From the NCBI GenBank assembly GCA_007258455.2, contig VDFB02000002.1, positions 415,283 through 479,282 of the forward strand: a stretch of DNA of 64,000 bases. Reading direction: 5' to 3'. The position numbers and the translations under genes were made by a program. Origin of the DNA: Sequoia sempervirens (taxonomy: Eukaryota > Streptophyta > Pinopsida > Cupressales > Cupressaceae). Within the stretch, counting starts at the first letter, position 1. Every line of letters begins with the position of its first letter. This document shows positions 11,501 through 24,382 of the stretch, piece after piece. The notes below the pieces were generated by a model that saw only the letters and a list, made by a program, of their open reading frames with translations, searched no databases and had not been told where the DNA came from.

Positions 11501-11943
11501 GCCCTCGGAAGAGCCCTATTCATTATGGAAAGGGTTCTAAGCTTGCACCCCATTTTGTGGGTCCGTTTGAGGTGTTAGAGCATATTGGTCTTGTTGCCTA
11601 TCGCCTAGAATTGCCACCCAGTCTGTCACGGATTCACGATGTTTTTCATGTATCGGTTCTTAGACCTTACTTTCCTGATGTTACTCACATACTTGACTGG
11701 AATGCTCCACAGGTTGAGGACGGGCAGCTAGCTCTAGAGCCCCTGGCCATGGTGCAGCATAGGAGACTCATTCTTAGAGGACGGGATATTGAGCAGGTGA
11801 GGGTTCAGTGGGATCCCAATGATGAGACTTCAGCGGCATGGGAGGATGCTTCCCGTATGAGAGAATCCTACCCTTGTTTTCTGGCTTACAGGAGTAAGCC
11901 GGATTTAAGGGGGGGAGGATGTAATAACCCTCCTGTTTGCTAG
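8506..11943 (+). pseudogene. Element A pol: protease, reverse transcriptase, RNase H, integrase, chromodomain
   Basis: One frame runs through 3.4 kb with no frameshift. Domains: aspartic protease about 8600-8880, with the active site now FDSSAS instead of the usual DSGAS; reverse transcriptase about 9060-9790, catalytic FLDD at 9634-9645; RNase H about 10060-10400 ([17 protein letters not shown]); integrase about 10600-11640 with the H-H-C-C zinc region (CLECQRVKAEH), the first catalytic D in MDFIV at 10855, the second in SDRDPVF and the E in GQTERVNQ; a GPF/Y-like part (GPFEVLEHIG, HDVFHVS); chromodomain about 11760-11880 (VRVQWDP, AAWEDAS). Eleven in-frame stops: TAG at 8851, 9010, 9238, 9826, 10282, 11464 and TGA at 8998, 9379, 9706, 10888, 11398; no TAA. 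The last open stretch passes the polypurine tract and ends 24 bp inside the 3' LTR. Confidence 0.95.
11907..11919 (+). other. Polypurine tract of element A
   Basis: AAGGGGGGGAGGA lies directly before the TG of the 3' LTR and primes plus-strand synthesis. Element B has the nearly identical AAGGGGGGGAAGA at the same place, another sign that A and B are related. Confidence 0.9.
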
Positions 11944-14900
11944 TTGGACTCAGTAGTGTTATGCTTTGTTTTGATACTCAGATACTATGATGATACTATT
12001 ATTGTTTGATTTAGCTTGCTAGACATTAGATGATGCTATTATTTCATTATGGACATGATTATTTCATATGACATTATGGTTGGTTATATTAGTTGATTTT
12101 TAGAATTATGATATGATGTAGTGATTTAATTAAATATGTTATGAGATGATTGTTAGTTAGAAATGTTATTTTATTGGTTATATTATAATTATTAGAATAG
12201 GTGTGATGAAGGAAAATATAGCATCACTCGTTCGCGAGTGCCCTGCTATGTTGCGATTTCTTCTCACAATGCAGTGCTTTGAATTAATGCTTCGATTTTA
12301 TATATATATGTACACACATGTACACGACTTCATTTGTATGCAGGTATTGCAGGTACAAGTCTCGATTCTACCTGTTTCGGCAGGACAGGGCGAGCACCAA
12401 TAACCCAACGGTTAAATGTTGAAACAGAGGTGACAATGAAGTCATCCCGTCCCATGATGTTAGACCGTCTTGTTTGATTGGTATTGTTCATTTTTGTAAT
12501 TGTTGTCATTTGTGGTTTGTGTTTTGTGTTTCGTCATATTTTTTATTAATGTTGGTACTTTATATGTTGTGGTGTATTCGATTTAAATGATGGAAAAAAT
12601 TGTTTATTTTAATGTTAGATTAAATTGTATTTAAATATTTAACTAATTTATTTTATTTTGAAAGTCATGAGTTTTAATTGTGTGATTATTATAATATTAA
12701 ATTGTGTGTTATTTATTTTAATTAATTATCTTGTTGAGAATAATTATTAGAATAAATTATTTAAATTAAATAGATAATGTGATGTGCAAGTAAAGTGGTA
12801 AAAATAGAAATTAAAACAATAAAACAAATAAAAGAATAAAAAAGTTGTGAGAATGAATAAGAATACAGATCTAATTAAAAGCTTGCTTTTAAAGAATTAT
12901 TTTCTTTTATTTTTGATTTTTAGAGTTTTTGGAAGAAATGGACAATATCTTTTATTTAATTATGATTTTTGTGAGTTTTCTCACACACAGAGAATTAGTG
13001 ATACAAAAGTTGCACAAGTCTTTGGGTTATGTATTTTTGAATCTTGAAAAGAGATTTTCGATCTTTGGTTATATTTTGAGGAGAGTTTTAGAAAATGGAG
13101 TTTCAATCTATTACTGGTGTTGTCCTGGAGAGTTTCTGAACAAAGAATCGGATTCGTGTTCGAGGGTGAAATTCTATCGAGGAGATTTGGAAGCACGAAC
13201 AGGGAGCTCTTTGAGGTCATTAAAATCAAATGGGCATCATCAGATTTTCGAATAAAGCACAGGACACTAGGTTCCACTCATATTTTCCTTCTCGTACTTA
13301 CTCTTTCATCTTCCTGCTTCAGAGAAAAAAAATAAATTTATTAAATATGATTTTTGTGAAGAAAGAAAACTGTGGTTTGAATTGAAAACTAGTGAAAAAT
13401 ATTAGACTAGAATCTTAAAAGAAAAAAAAAAGTTATTGAACTGCTTCCAATTTGTCAAAACAAAAACCTTTAGCTTCTGAAATGTTCAACTTAACAATAA
13501 TAGAATTTTAGGAAAAATGATTTCCTTATTGAGAATAATAAATTTGAAGGTTTGTAAATATATATTTATGTATGAGTGGATCTATTCATTGCTTTGTATT
13601 TTTATTCTGTTATTCATATTTTACCTCTCTGTACTTTTATTCTGGATGTTAATATATATATACTTATATATATATATATATAGTGTTAGTATGAATCATT
13701 AAATTTGTCTATATTGATTTATTAATTTTATTTTTATCTTTATTTTCACTGTCAACTTGAAAGAAATTTTAATTTATGTGAAATTTTGGGGTTCGATCCG
13801 AACTAGTTCAAGGTCGGTTGTATTGCATTAAAATTTATTTATTTTTCATTTAAATAAAAGTTATTAAATAATGTAAACAAAATTTTATTTTCATTATGAA
13901 ATTCTTTAAAAAAAAAAGAAATTTTAAATAAAAGTTTTTTTGTTGGAAGGAGTGGGAGGGAGGGCGCTGGGTCGTACCCCCCAGCTCCCCCCAGTGTGTA
14001 CTACGCACAGCAGTCAATATGACTGTTGTACGCATTACTGTCAGGGACGTCGGCCCTTTTTCTTCCCTGCTGTTATTTTATTAAACTTTAATTTTCTCAA
14101 TTTTTTTTATATATAAATATATATTTATATATATATACATATTTTGGTATGTATATTTAGTTTATTAAATATTATGATTATAATTTATTTATTTAAAAAT
14201 GTAAATTATAATTATTTTATTTAATATTATTTTATTTTAAAATGTAATTATAATTATTTATATTAATATTAATTTATTAAATGTAATTTTTTGTATTTTA
14301 TTCAAAATGATTAATAATGCTTATATTTAGGTATGTATATTTTGAAGGCATTATTTTATTTTTCGATTTGGTTGAACAAATATTTTAAACAGAAAATAAG
14401 TTTTAATTTGTTGTTGCAGATTATATCGAGACAAATGTATTTGGTTATGGTTAAGACTTGCAATCTTTTAATGATCAGTTTTTGGTGTACTAATTTAGTT
14501 ATTTGTTTGGGAATGAGAGTTAATGGTGCAATTCTTGCAAATTTAATCTGAGTTTTTTTCTTTTATGTTATGGTTTTCTATGGTTTTCTTTGTTTAGTGT
14601 TGTCGATGTGGGAACCGTTGTTTGTGAAACCATGTCCCAGAGGCTTGCTATTTTAGAATGTTGTTCTTGTCTTAGTTATGCTTTTGGAATTATTGGTTTT
14701 ATGTGTGGAAGGGTTGAATGGTTTTGTTAAGACTTTTGATTTAGAGTAATTGCGAGAGGCTTAATGCCTCGTGTATCTGGTTTTGGTTTTATGCTTTATT
14801 TGTGCTAGTTCTACCCTTGCCTACTTTGAGATATGTTTGGGGTCATAGGGAGAGTGGCTCTTTGTGGGCGTCGGCGCCTTGGAATGCGGAAGGGCTCAGG

Positions 14901-16052
14901 ATAACCCACGTAGGAGTAGTTAAACATGTGATAACCTAAATAATAGAATTTAGGGGGATGGGTAGTAGAACACACAAGATAATTAAAACTGGATTCCTCG
15001 TCTATGCATTAGGGCTACCATAGACTAGTGATAGACTGAGAAGGCCATGGTTGGCAAAGTCGTAGTCTCATCTTCATGAGAGATTATCGGCTCCACATTA
15101 GCTACCCTATGGTGCCGGCACCTCAGTTAGGAGGAAGGGCCAGGAGATTCATAGATGGGTGTCGGCGCCTCAGTTGGAGGAAGGGCCAGGAGAATCCCAT
15201 GAGAGCTATGTGATGACACTCTCCACTTGACACCCTTGTGCTTTGTTTGTAGTTGCCTTTGGATATTGTAATCTTCGTGTTGTTTCTGATTCTTGTGAAT
15301 TTGGTTTATGATTACTATTTAGTCACTTGTACAATTGGTGATACTTTGTTTAATTGTGATGAGTTTCATAGTTTTAACTTGTTATGTTATTTTGTGATCG
15401 TTGATGGTTGTTCATTGTATGCTTTGAGTTGTACTTGTTTTTGTACTATGTGGTTGTTGAGTCGGTATGACATTCATGGTCGGGTTCTCTTCCTCATCAC
15501 CTCTAAGCATGGGGGGTGAGTTACTTGTAATTCACATGGTTGGGTGGAACGTGCTCTGCACCCATTGGGTTCCCCATCAGCATCCTGTGTTCTCAGCATT
15601 TCCGCAGTTGGAGTTGTACCAGTATTCACTTTGTATTTTAGATTTCATTGTTCTTGTATCAATCCCCATGTTGGGAATTAAATGTAATTCATTTATCAAG
15701 AGATTGTAATGTAACATTAAAACCATGATGTAATAGTTAGGATCATTTGTATCTTTATTAAGGGATTTATTATGGTTGTATTATGTGATGTTTATTATTC
15801 TCGCATCATGGTTTTTGGATGTATCCTTATTCATGGTTATTATAAAATAAATGGTTATGTTGTAATCTTTATCTTTATTTTCGTTTAGATGTTGCGATGT
15901 AGCCTCACGTGCCCCAGAGAACTAAGTGTGTTAATGTTATGTAATGTGTTATGTGATTATGGTTTAATGATATTTGTATGTTTAATTAAATTGTTTTAAA
16001 AAAAATTATTTGCATGTGTGTGTTCTCTGGGGTTTGCATGATGGGCGTTACA
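11920..16052 (+). repeat. Element A 3' LTR (4133 bp)
   Basis: Partner of the 5' LTR, with the same internal arrangement: B-homologous segment at 12196-12478, GC-rich inverted-repeat cluster at 13945-14065, conserved A/B block at about 14835-15240, and perfect 11-bp inverted repeat at 15912-15922 and 16022-16032. It differs from the 5' copy mainly by transitions and by short differences in the TA tracts. Confidence 0.95.
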
Positions 16053-16057
16053 ATATA
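16053..16057. repeat. Target site duplication of element A, right copy
   Basis: ATATA, matching 2957-2961. Confidence 0.9.
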
Positions 16058-17514
16058 TTTGGTGAAAATTTGAAATTTCAATGCAGTAGTACTTAAATTT
16101 CAGGGAAAAAATAAGTAGGTATTTGTCTAACCACCCTAACCATAATAAAATGATAATATTTTTTACAAGATTTTATATATAAGTAGAGGACTCATGTCTG
16201 GATGTGATGCATATTTTTTTGTAATTTTTTTCCAAGTAAATAATTAATTATGAATTTTTTATTACAAATTTTAAAAAATAAAAAACTCGTATGTCTGACC
16301 ACCTTAACCTGGTCAAAACTTCATGAAATTTAATTTTTTTTTTTTAATCCTATAGTAATTGAAGCATAGAATGTGACGCATGTTTCAAATTTAAAAAATA
16401 TGATACCATTTGAAAGTTATAGATTTTTTCAATCAGCCTATTGATTAGGACTTTAGTCATAATTCTAATAGAAAATAAATAATAATTATTTATTAAATTC
16501 AAATTAAAGCATAAATTATATTGGTGGAAATCTAAGAATCTCCTCTAAAAACCCTTTTCGTTTCATCGATATTGGGTAAAAAAAATCGTCAGTCACATAC
16601 CCTACAAATACCCATAATATTGCCACTTTTTGGCCCATCATGATCCTGCACATACCCATTGATACAGTATTATTGTAATCTTGTTCTAAGGTTAAATAAT
16701 ACAAGCACTATTGATTCTGATGGATTTTTTCATGAAACGGTTTATCCATGTATATGTTGTGTCACTTCTATGTTCTTGTCTCATTCTTCTACGATCTTCT
16801 ATCTCTTTCTACATTTTTTGTAAAATTGATCTAAATAGATAATCATACACAAAGAATTGTGACAAAGAACACTTATTTAAATCTACAATCTCATAGTTTT
16901 TCAAGTTTTAAGCTACAATATTACCTTCATTTCCATCAAATATATCATGAATTATCCAAGAAAATAGAAGGATGAGAAGTGAAGTCAATTCAACTATCAA
17001 CCTCCTATCTCTTTGGAAAAATCAGACTCACTGTGACTTTCTAGGGACATTCCCTTAAAATGTAGCATTAGTCCAACTATGTTGTTTAGAGATCCTCATG
17101 TTTTTCCCATGACTAAAATAATTGTTATAGACTCAAGTGGTGTGTCAGGAGGTTATGTACCTCATAGTTATGTATTGGAAGATAAATCTAAGGAATACTC
17201 TCCTTTTTTGGGATAAAGAAGATCAAATTAGATATGAACAAAAATCCAAAGGGTATACCCTATTAATCTATGTATCTAAGAGTGAATATGATGGATTCTC
17301 TCCTCTTGACTACTTGAAAAATCATTCAATTTAAATTAAAGGACATTGAAATCCTTATGAATAAATGAAAAATTATTTTCTATATCAAAACTTGTGAGAA
17401 AAATAAAATTCCCTGTGCGTGAATGTTTTCTCTTTTAAAAAAATTTCAATATATGAAGTGAACCATGATAGGATATAACATAGATGAACCATCAGGTATA
17501 ACCTTTTAATGGAA
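16058..17514. other. Unassigned stretch between element A and gypsy relic D
   Basis: No gene is recognisable. Two related short segments, GTCTAACCACCCTAACC near 16115 and GTCTGACCACCTTAACC near 16288, suggest a decayed internal duplication. By position the right half (about 16900-17500) should hold the gag and protease start of relic D, but I see no clear gag motif, so that part is either very decayed or missing. Confidence 0.4.
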
Positions 17515-20500
17515 ATATTATGATGCCATTCTAGGAATGAATTGGCTATGGGAAAATAGAGCCAAAGTGGATTTTAATTCCAAGGTAGTAGAGTGTCTTG
17601 ATGATCTAGGAATTTGGGTGACATTGCAAGGAACACCAAGAGAGATTAAGTTGCGATAGATTTCTGCCATGCAAATTCTTAGGGAAAAAAAGAAAGGTTG
17701 CCAACTAATTGTATTCAAACTAGAATAACTTAAGGAAGTCAATCTTCACAGTAATATCATGGATTATGAACCCTAAGATTGTATAGAGATTGAAGAAGGG
17801 GAAATGGTATAATCTAGAGAAAAGTATATGGAGAAGTATCCCATTTTATAGAAATTTGTGGACATATTTATAGATGAGTTACCTAGATTACCTCCCAAGA
17901 GGATATTCAATTTCTCTATTGACATTGTACTAGGATCTAAACCTATTTCCAAGGTGCCCTATAGAATGACTACTAAAGAATTAATGAAACTTAAGGCATA
18001 GTTGGAGTTATTATCTAAGGGACTGAGAAGACCAAGTGTTTCACCCTAGGGAGTGCCAATAATCTTCTTAAAGAAGAAGTATGGAACACTACACTTGTTT
18101 ATTGATTGTCGGATGCTTAACAAAGCTATGATAAATAATAAATATCCATTTCCACATATTGATGATCTTTTCGATCAAATGTGAGGAGCAAATATGTTTT
18201 CAAATATTGATTTATTATCAGGTTACCATCAAATGATAATCAAAGTTGAATACATATTCAAAACTTCCTTTAGAATGAGATACAAACATTATGAGCTTAC
18301 AGTATTACCTTTTGAACTTACTAATGCACCTGCATAATTTATGAACCTAATGAACAATGTTTTTAGAGGTTTTTTGGATACGTTTGTTTTAGTATTCTTG
18401 GATGATATCTTAACTTACTCCAAGGATGAAGAGGAACATTGCAAACATTTAGAGATAGTTCTCCAACAGTTAAGAAAAATAAACTATATGGAAAACTCTT
18501 TAAGTGTACTTTCTTTCAAAAGAAGGTGCAATATTTGGGTCACATAATTTTAGCTGAGGGAATTTTAGTGGATCTAGCTAAAACAAAAGTGGTGCTAGAA
18601 TGGTTAGTACCTAAGGTTGTACTAGAGGTTAGAAGTTTCATGAGTTTGGCTAGCTACTTTGCAAACTTTTCCAAGATAGCTTTTCCTATTGCTTTATTGC
18701 AAAGAAAAGGAAACAAGTTTGAGTGGATAGAAAAATGTCAAGCAGTATTTGGCCTACTCAAGGAGAAGTTAACTATAGCTCCGATATTGAAGGTACTAGA
18801 TCTAGAGGGTGACTTCAGTATCATCATGGATGCATTAGGAGAAGGAATAGGTGGAGATTTGATGCAAGACGAGAAATTCATTTCATATGAATCAAAAAAT
18901 TTGAATCCCTATGAGAGAAATTATGCATCACATCATTTAGAGTTACCAACAATAGTTCATGCATTACAAATGTGGAGACATTATTTTCTTGGAAAGTCAG
19001 GTGAACTAAAGACTGATCATCATGGTCTTAAGTATTTTTTTACTCAACCCAATTTGAATGCATGACAATGTAGATGGTTAGAGTTGACATTTGATTATGA
19101 CTTCAATATCAACTATATGAAGGGAAAATAAAATTAGATTGTTGATGCCCTAAGTCGTAAAATGAATATCGCCTAAATGGTATCCATTCAAACTGACTTC
19201 AAGGGTCAATTAGTGTAGAAATGCAAGGGTGATGAGTACTATGAGCAAGCTAAGCAAGCACTCATGGATAATCTGCAAGATGCAAGGTTTGAAGGATTTC
19301 ATTTTGAGCTTAGTGGATTGTTTATGTTTAAAGGAAGAATATATGTTCCTACTTTTGAAGAGTTGAGAAATATGGTGTGGAAAAAAGTGCATGAAGAACC
19401 ATATTCTAGACATATGAGTGTGACTAAGATGTTGGCTAATGTGAAGCCATTAGATTTTGGAAAGGGATGAAAGGAGACGCTAGTAGATTTGTAGCAAGAT
19501 GCTTAGAGTGTCAAAGGCTGAAAGCTGAACATCATCACCTAGTAGGTATTTTAAATCCTCATAATGTTCCTAAAAGGAAGTGGAAAGTCATTAGTATGGA
19601 ATTTTTTAGGGCCTTCCTATGTCAAGGAATAAGCACAATGCAATTTTAGTGGTAGTAGGAAAACTTACCAAAGTAGTACATTTTATTCCTAGAAGTTTAA
19701 TGAATGGATCTCCTTTCATAATAATTCCAAATTCATGCAAGAGGTTTTTAGATTACATGGGATTCCTAAAAAGATTATTTCAAATAGGGATGCTCATGTG
19801 ACCTCTAGGTTTTTGGAAAACCTTGTTTTCCTCACTTGGAACTCAATTGAATATAATTTTTTCCTATCTAGAGACAAATGGGAAAACTAAAAGGGTGAAT
19901 CAAGTATTAGAAGATCTACTGAGAATGTATTGCATGGATCAGCAATACAAGTGGGAAGATTACTTTCGTTTAGTGGATTTTGTGCATAACAATTCCTATC
20001 ATTCCACCATTAAGATGACTCCTTTTGAAGCATTATATGATCAAAAATGTCGAGCTCCTATAAGCTAGGATAAGCTTGAGGATCAGATAAGTCTTGGACC
20101 AAAGATGTTAGAAATGGAAGAGAAAGTTGGAATTATTAAGAAAAGGCTAACAGAAGCCAATGATAGAAATACAAGCTATGCAGATTCTAAAAGAGTACCT
20201 AGAAATTTTGAGGTAGGGGAAAATGTGTTTTTGAGAGTAAAACCACAAAAGAGTTACATAAAGTTTGGAAAGTTTTCCATACTAGCTTTGTGATATGTAG
20301 GTCCATTTGAGTTCCTAGAAGAAGTAAACCCTATTGCTTACTGAATAGTGTTGCCACTAGCTCAAGTTCTGAGATGCATAATGTATTTCATGTCTCATAC
20401 CTAAAGAAGTATATACCGGGTGATAATAATTTCATTTATTAGAATTCTTTATAGGTATAGGACCTCAAAGTAGTAACAATAGAAGTTATTAAGGTGCTTG

Positions 20501-20660
20501 GAATGCATAAGCTTCACTTATGTTTAACGGAGAGGTTTTGTAGTGCACAGTCTAATGGGACTAGTACACAAAAAAAATTGCTACTTGGGCAGACTATGTT
20601 GAAATAGACGAAAAGTTTTCACATGTTCTACATGCTTTCAAGAGTTCTTGAAAACAATAT
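17515..20660 (+). pseudogene. Element D: Ty3/gypsy pol relic (protease end to integrase)
   Basis: An older gypsy polyprotein related to element A's. Protease end: YDAILGMNWL near 17519. Reverse transcriptase about 17850-18530: a decayed [12 protein letters not shown] block, YHQM, and catalytic FLDD at 18395-18406. RNase H about 18800-19170 (DALGEGIGGDLMQDE, LSRK). Integrase about 19370-20400: zinc region with CLECQRLKAEHHH near 19500, WEDYFRLVDF-HNNSYHST near 19960, FEVGENVFLRVKPQK near 20205, then an HNVFHVSYLKKY-like end near 20380 and a possible chromodomain remnant to about 20660. Many stops and several frameshifts break it. The position of the second catalytic aspartate reads SNRD instead of SDRD (AAT at 19783-19785). 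It could not have been active recently. Confidence 0.9.
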
Positions 20661-20726
20661 TGTGTTAATTTTTATGGTTTATGTCTATGTTTACTAGACA
20701 TAAGATCATCAGGGATGATGAATTAC

Positions 20727-20740
20727 AAGGAAGGGGATAT
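20727..20740 (+). other. Probable polypurine tract and LTR start of element D
   Basis: AAGGAAGGGGATA is followed by TGTTAAACACC at 20740, which looks like an LTR start at the right distance behind the integrase. I found no matching 5' LTR in the window, so this rests on position and composition only. Confidence 0.5.
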
Positions 20741-22397
20741 GTTAAACACCTCATAGTATATTTACCTAGTTACTTTTACCTAGCAAGATGAAATACTTGC
20801 ATATGTGTGTGTATTTGTAACTTTGATGGAAATAAATGTGAATATACTTTGTTTGTATGAATCATTGGAAATATAATGAATAATTCGTTGATTCAAATTG
20901 ATGTTATATATGTATCTTAATTGTGACTATAGAATGTATTATGAAAATGATTGTTTTATGATCAATTGACTACCTTTGCAAATGCAATAAGTTAGTTGCA
21001 GATGCAGGTTCATGGCCATGGAATGGAGAGGAAGTATCACTCATGGGAATAATTTTGGTCTTGAAACCCTTAAGAGAGTATAACTGAGATTTCACGCACT
21101 CACTTTTAGAATATTCAAGTCAATAGTTTCAGGAAAAGATAAGATGCCTTGAATTGATTGTTTAGGAGAGGTTTTGTATGATTGTGAGGTCATGCTTGAA
21201 ATAAGTGTTTGAGTTTCTTTGTGTTTTTAGTTTTTCTTTAAGAGTACAATTGATGAGATATATACATAGGATGTATTTACATATCTATGCACATGTCCAT
21301 GATGAACTCATCCACATGAGTAATCACATACATAAGTATACGTAGATAGACATATATGTGCATGCTTATGGGAGAATTACCTATATGGATAGGAACATCA
21401 AATGGATAAAGTGATATGTATATATATGTATATATATATTCAATAGATATATGCCAATCAATATCATGTTTTTATGTATGTTTAAAGGTATGTTTAAAGT
21501 TAATGTTATATATATATATAAATACACTTATGTATATATGTATATAGATATATATATATATACAAGTACAATATTAACTTGAAATATATATACGTATATA
21601 TAAACATGTACATATATAATAACATGTTAAGTTATATATCTATATAAACAAATATGTATAATGGAATATATAATGCTTGTATACATATATAATTATTTAT
21701 ATACTCTAATGTTTGAATAAGAATTGTTTATATATATAAAGTGTTGATATGATTAAAAGCCAACTGCATACTATGAAGACCATAATATGTAGTGTGCATT
21801 TCATATAGTGAATGGTGTAGCAATGAAGCACACATTAAGGAAGCACTATGGGTATTTATTATGATTTACCATAATTAAAAATGGAACACAATATAATGGA
21901 AGGCATGTGGAAAGATATAAGACTAGGTCAATAGTATTGAAAGCTATTTGAAATGCATTTAAAAATTTTGACTCAGTCATAAATCTGCAAATACAAAAAA
22001 CATGTAAGAGGTTTAAGTGGTGCCAAATTATGAATATTTTCATTGCATTAGAAGTCCATTTTGTGAGATTTTTCCAATGATGGAAACCAAATTAAATGGG
22101 AGAAGAAGTCAAGTATATGCTATCATGAATTGAGTCAACATGTTTGATCATTTACATTGCATATCTAAAATGCATTCTTGTTTTCTTTCAATTAAGCGAC
22201 CTGTTTTTCTGTTTTACTAAGTATGAAGTTTGAATTTTTCCAGATTTTGTTTACCAAGATGAGTCAAATCATGCAAGCTTAGAAGTGTCGATTTAATCTA
22301 CCTTTTTCTAGCCTATAGATGCTGATATTTTTGTTTGTATAGAGGCATTCTTTACCTCAAAGGGACACATATTTTGCACTCTATTGTTATTTTTTCA
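20740..22397. other. Probable 3' LTR region of element D, AT-rich
   Basis: No coding sequence is visible. TA-rich microsatellite sequence occupies about 21415-21630 with short (TA)n runs. If this is D's 3' LTR, it is cut by the insertion of element B at 22398-22402 and would resume at 34689. Confidence 0.4.
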
Positions 22398-22402
22398 GAG
22401 TT
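22398..22402. repeat. Target site duplication of element B, left copy
   Basis: GAGTT precedes the TG of the left LTR and is repeated at 34684-34688 after the CA of the right LTR. Confidence 0.9.
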
Positions 22403-24382
22403 TGTAGTGCCCCTCCGTGTTGGTCATTCTTGATATTCTAGTAAAATGTTGTTGGGTGGTCATGTCTTTTAGTCTATCAAAAGTGTTCATTGGTGTATTA
22501 GTGTTGATTGTGTTATTAAATATTTTATTCGACCTTGTGCAATTAATTAATTAAATTAGAATTCCTTATGAGGTAATTTAAATAAAATTAAAACTTAAAG
22601 TAATAATATAATGTTAAGTCACTAATAAATAATTAGATTTAAGTTGTCTAGATAGAAGATTGTTTTAAATTATAGTTGGAAAATTATCATTTTGGGAGAT
22701 AATTGTTTAATTATGAAGATAAGGGGATTTTAATAGGACATGAGAAGATAAGTTTGAAACTATTGTTAAAACAAAATTAAAATAGAAAAAGATGGAGATA
22801 AGATAATTGTTTCAATAAAGTAATTTAAAATGGAAAGTAATTTATTTGGGTAAGATTTTGCTAAATAATAAAAAAATAAAAAAATAAAAAGATGAATTCA
22901 AGCCATGCAGGGCTTCGAACTAATTTTGAATTAGAAATAGACTAGTTGTATTAGTTGTTTTTTTCTAAAATTGTCTAGCTTTTGCTAGCTTTATAGAGTT
23001 AGCTTTGTATTAAAAGAAAGGAGGGCACTCAGAAAATGACTTTTCTCTAAAGAGGATTCTTCAATTACAAATTCAATTGGCACGGATCAGATTCTTAGCT
23101 GGAGTCAATTCCAATGTTTGCAAGTCAATAAAAGCAATAAAGAAGATACATACAAAGGATCTTGGATTGCACGCAACGGGGTGATTTTGGCCTGACTAGC
23201 AATTGGGAGAAGGAAGGGGGATAATGTCTAATTGATGTAAATTTTGTGGGAATTGGAGAAAGACCATGGAGATCTATCCTCTAAGTTGAGGATTGTCATT
23301 AAGAAAAGACCATGATCTTCTGAAAGTGAGAGATTGCAGAGAGGGAGATTTGCACCGTACTTTTCTCTTCTATTCCATTCTTCGCCATAAAGGAGGTATG
23401 GTTTATCATGTTTAAAATCTAGAGTTGAAATATAAATTTTATCTTCCTGCATTGTCTTAAACGAGTGCATTTAATAAGACATTAGTATATGGAGTGCATT
23501 CATCTCTTTTATTTTGATACTTCTTGTATATCATTTGATGGCTAGTTATTTGTATGATTCTTTAACCCTGTGGTTATCATTCGGTGTTGATTACCTCAAT
23601 TCTCGGCATTGGTAGCATTTGATAGTTAGTTCTTAGTTCTTGTATGGTGAGTTTAGTGTGTTTTGTTTTATGTTAATGCTATGCTTGAGACTGATAGTGC
23701 GTTGGCATTCGATTCATCATACTGGATGTTAATTGTTGTTTGTAGTGTGAGGATGCATATCATCTCTCTCCCATGCATCTTGGGTTATACTGCATGCATG
23801 ATTTCCTTTCATGATTGTGGAGCTTTCTTTGACCATAGTTTATGTCTAACATTCATTATTCTCCTCAAGATCATGGTGGTCATTTGAAGCATGTGCCATC
23901 TCTGCCATATGCCATTCCTCTCCCCTGCTACAATCTTACATTTTGTAACTTTAGTGTTGCCAGGTTACCATGATTTACTTGCTACTTTCTCTCCTTTGAT
24001 CATTGACTTATTTAATTATTCTTCCTAAAAAACTCACCAACCGATTTGGCATTTCTTTAAACTGTTTCTTTACTACCTCTGTCTTGATTGCAATTATTTT
24101 CAGAAACTGAAGTCTTAGCCGCGCACTTGAACATAATAGGAAATTTCAAAGGTTTAAATAACCTGCTCGATTCTACTGACAATCTGTCACAGTTCCAGCA
24201 CTTGAAAATAAAACATTGTCAATTACTAACATAATAGAGAGCTTTCCGTTGATTGTGGTCAAGATTAGTTTCCAAACTTCAAACTTGAGCACATCTCTGG
24301 AAACTTGCCACTAAACAGAAATGTGTCTAGTTCAAAACAGAAAAGTTGTACATTATTTCTCCTACTCTTAAGTCATGTATTT

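Larger units (their letters stand above)
2962..16052 (+). mobile_element. Element A: complete chromodomain-type Ty3/gypsy retrotransposon (Tekay/Del-like)
   Basis: A full-length 13.1-kb LTR retrotransposon. Order: 5' LTR (2962-7122), tRNA-iMet primer site, gag, protease, reverse transcriptase, RNase H, integrase, chromodomain, polypurine tract, 3' LTR (11920-16052), with 5-bp target duplications. Both LTRs begin TGTAA and end TTACA. The C-terminal chromodomain and long LTRs point to the plant chromovirus branch that includes Tekay/Del. Over the first 225 bp of the LTRs I count eleven differences, all transitions, so the copy is moderately old and decayed mainly by cytosine deamination. Gag and pol are interrupted by stops; the copy could not move by itself, although the LTRs and primer site are nearly intact. 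Confidence 0.95.

Noticed and set aside
11089..11553. 154-codon minus-strand open stretch
   Set aside because: It lies opposite the integrase of element A and is a shadow of that coding sequence.
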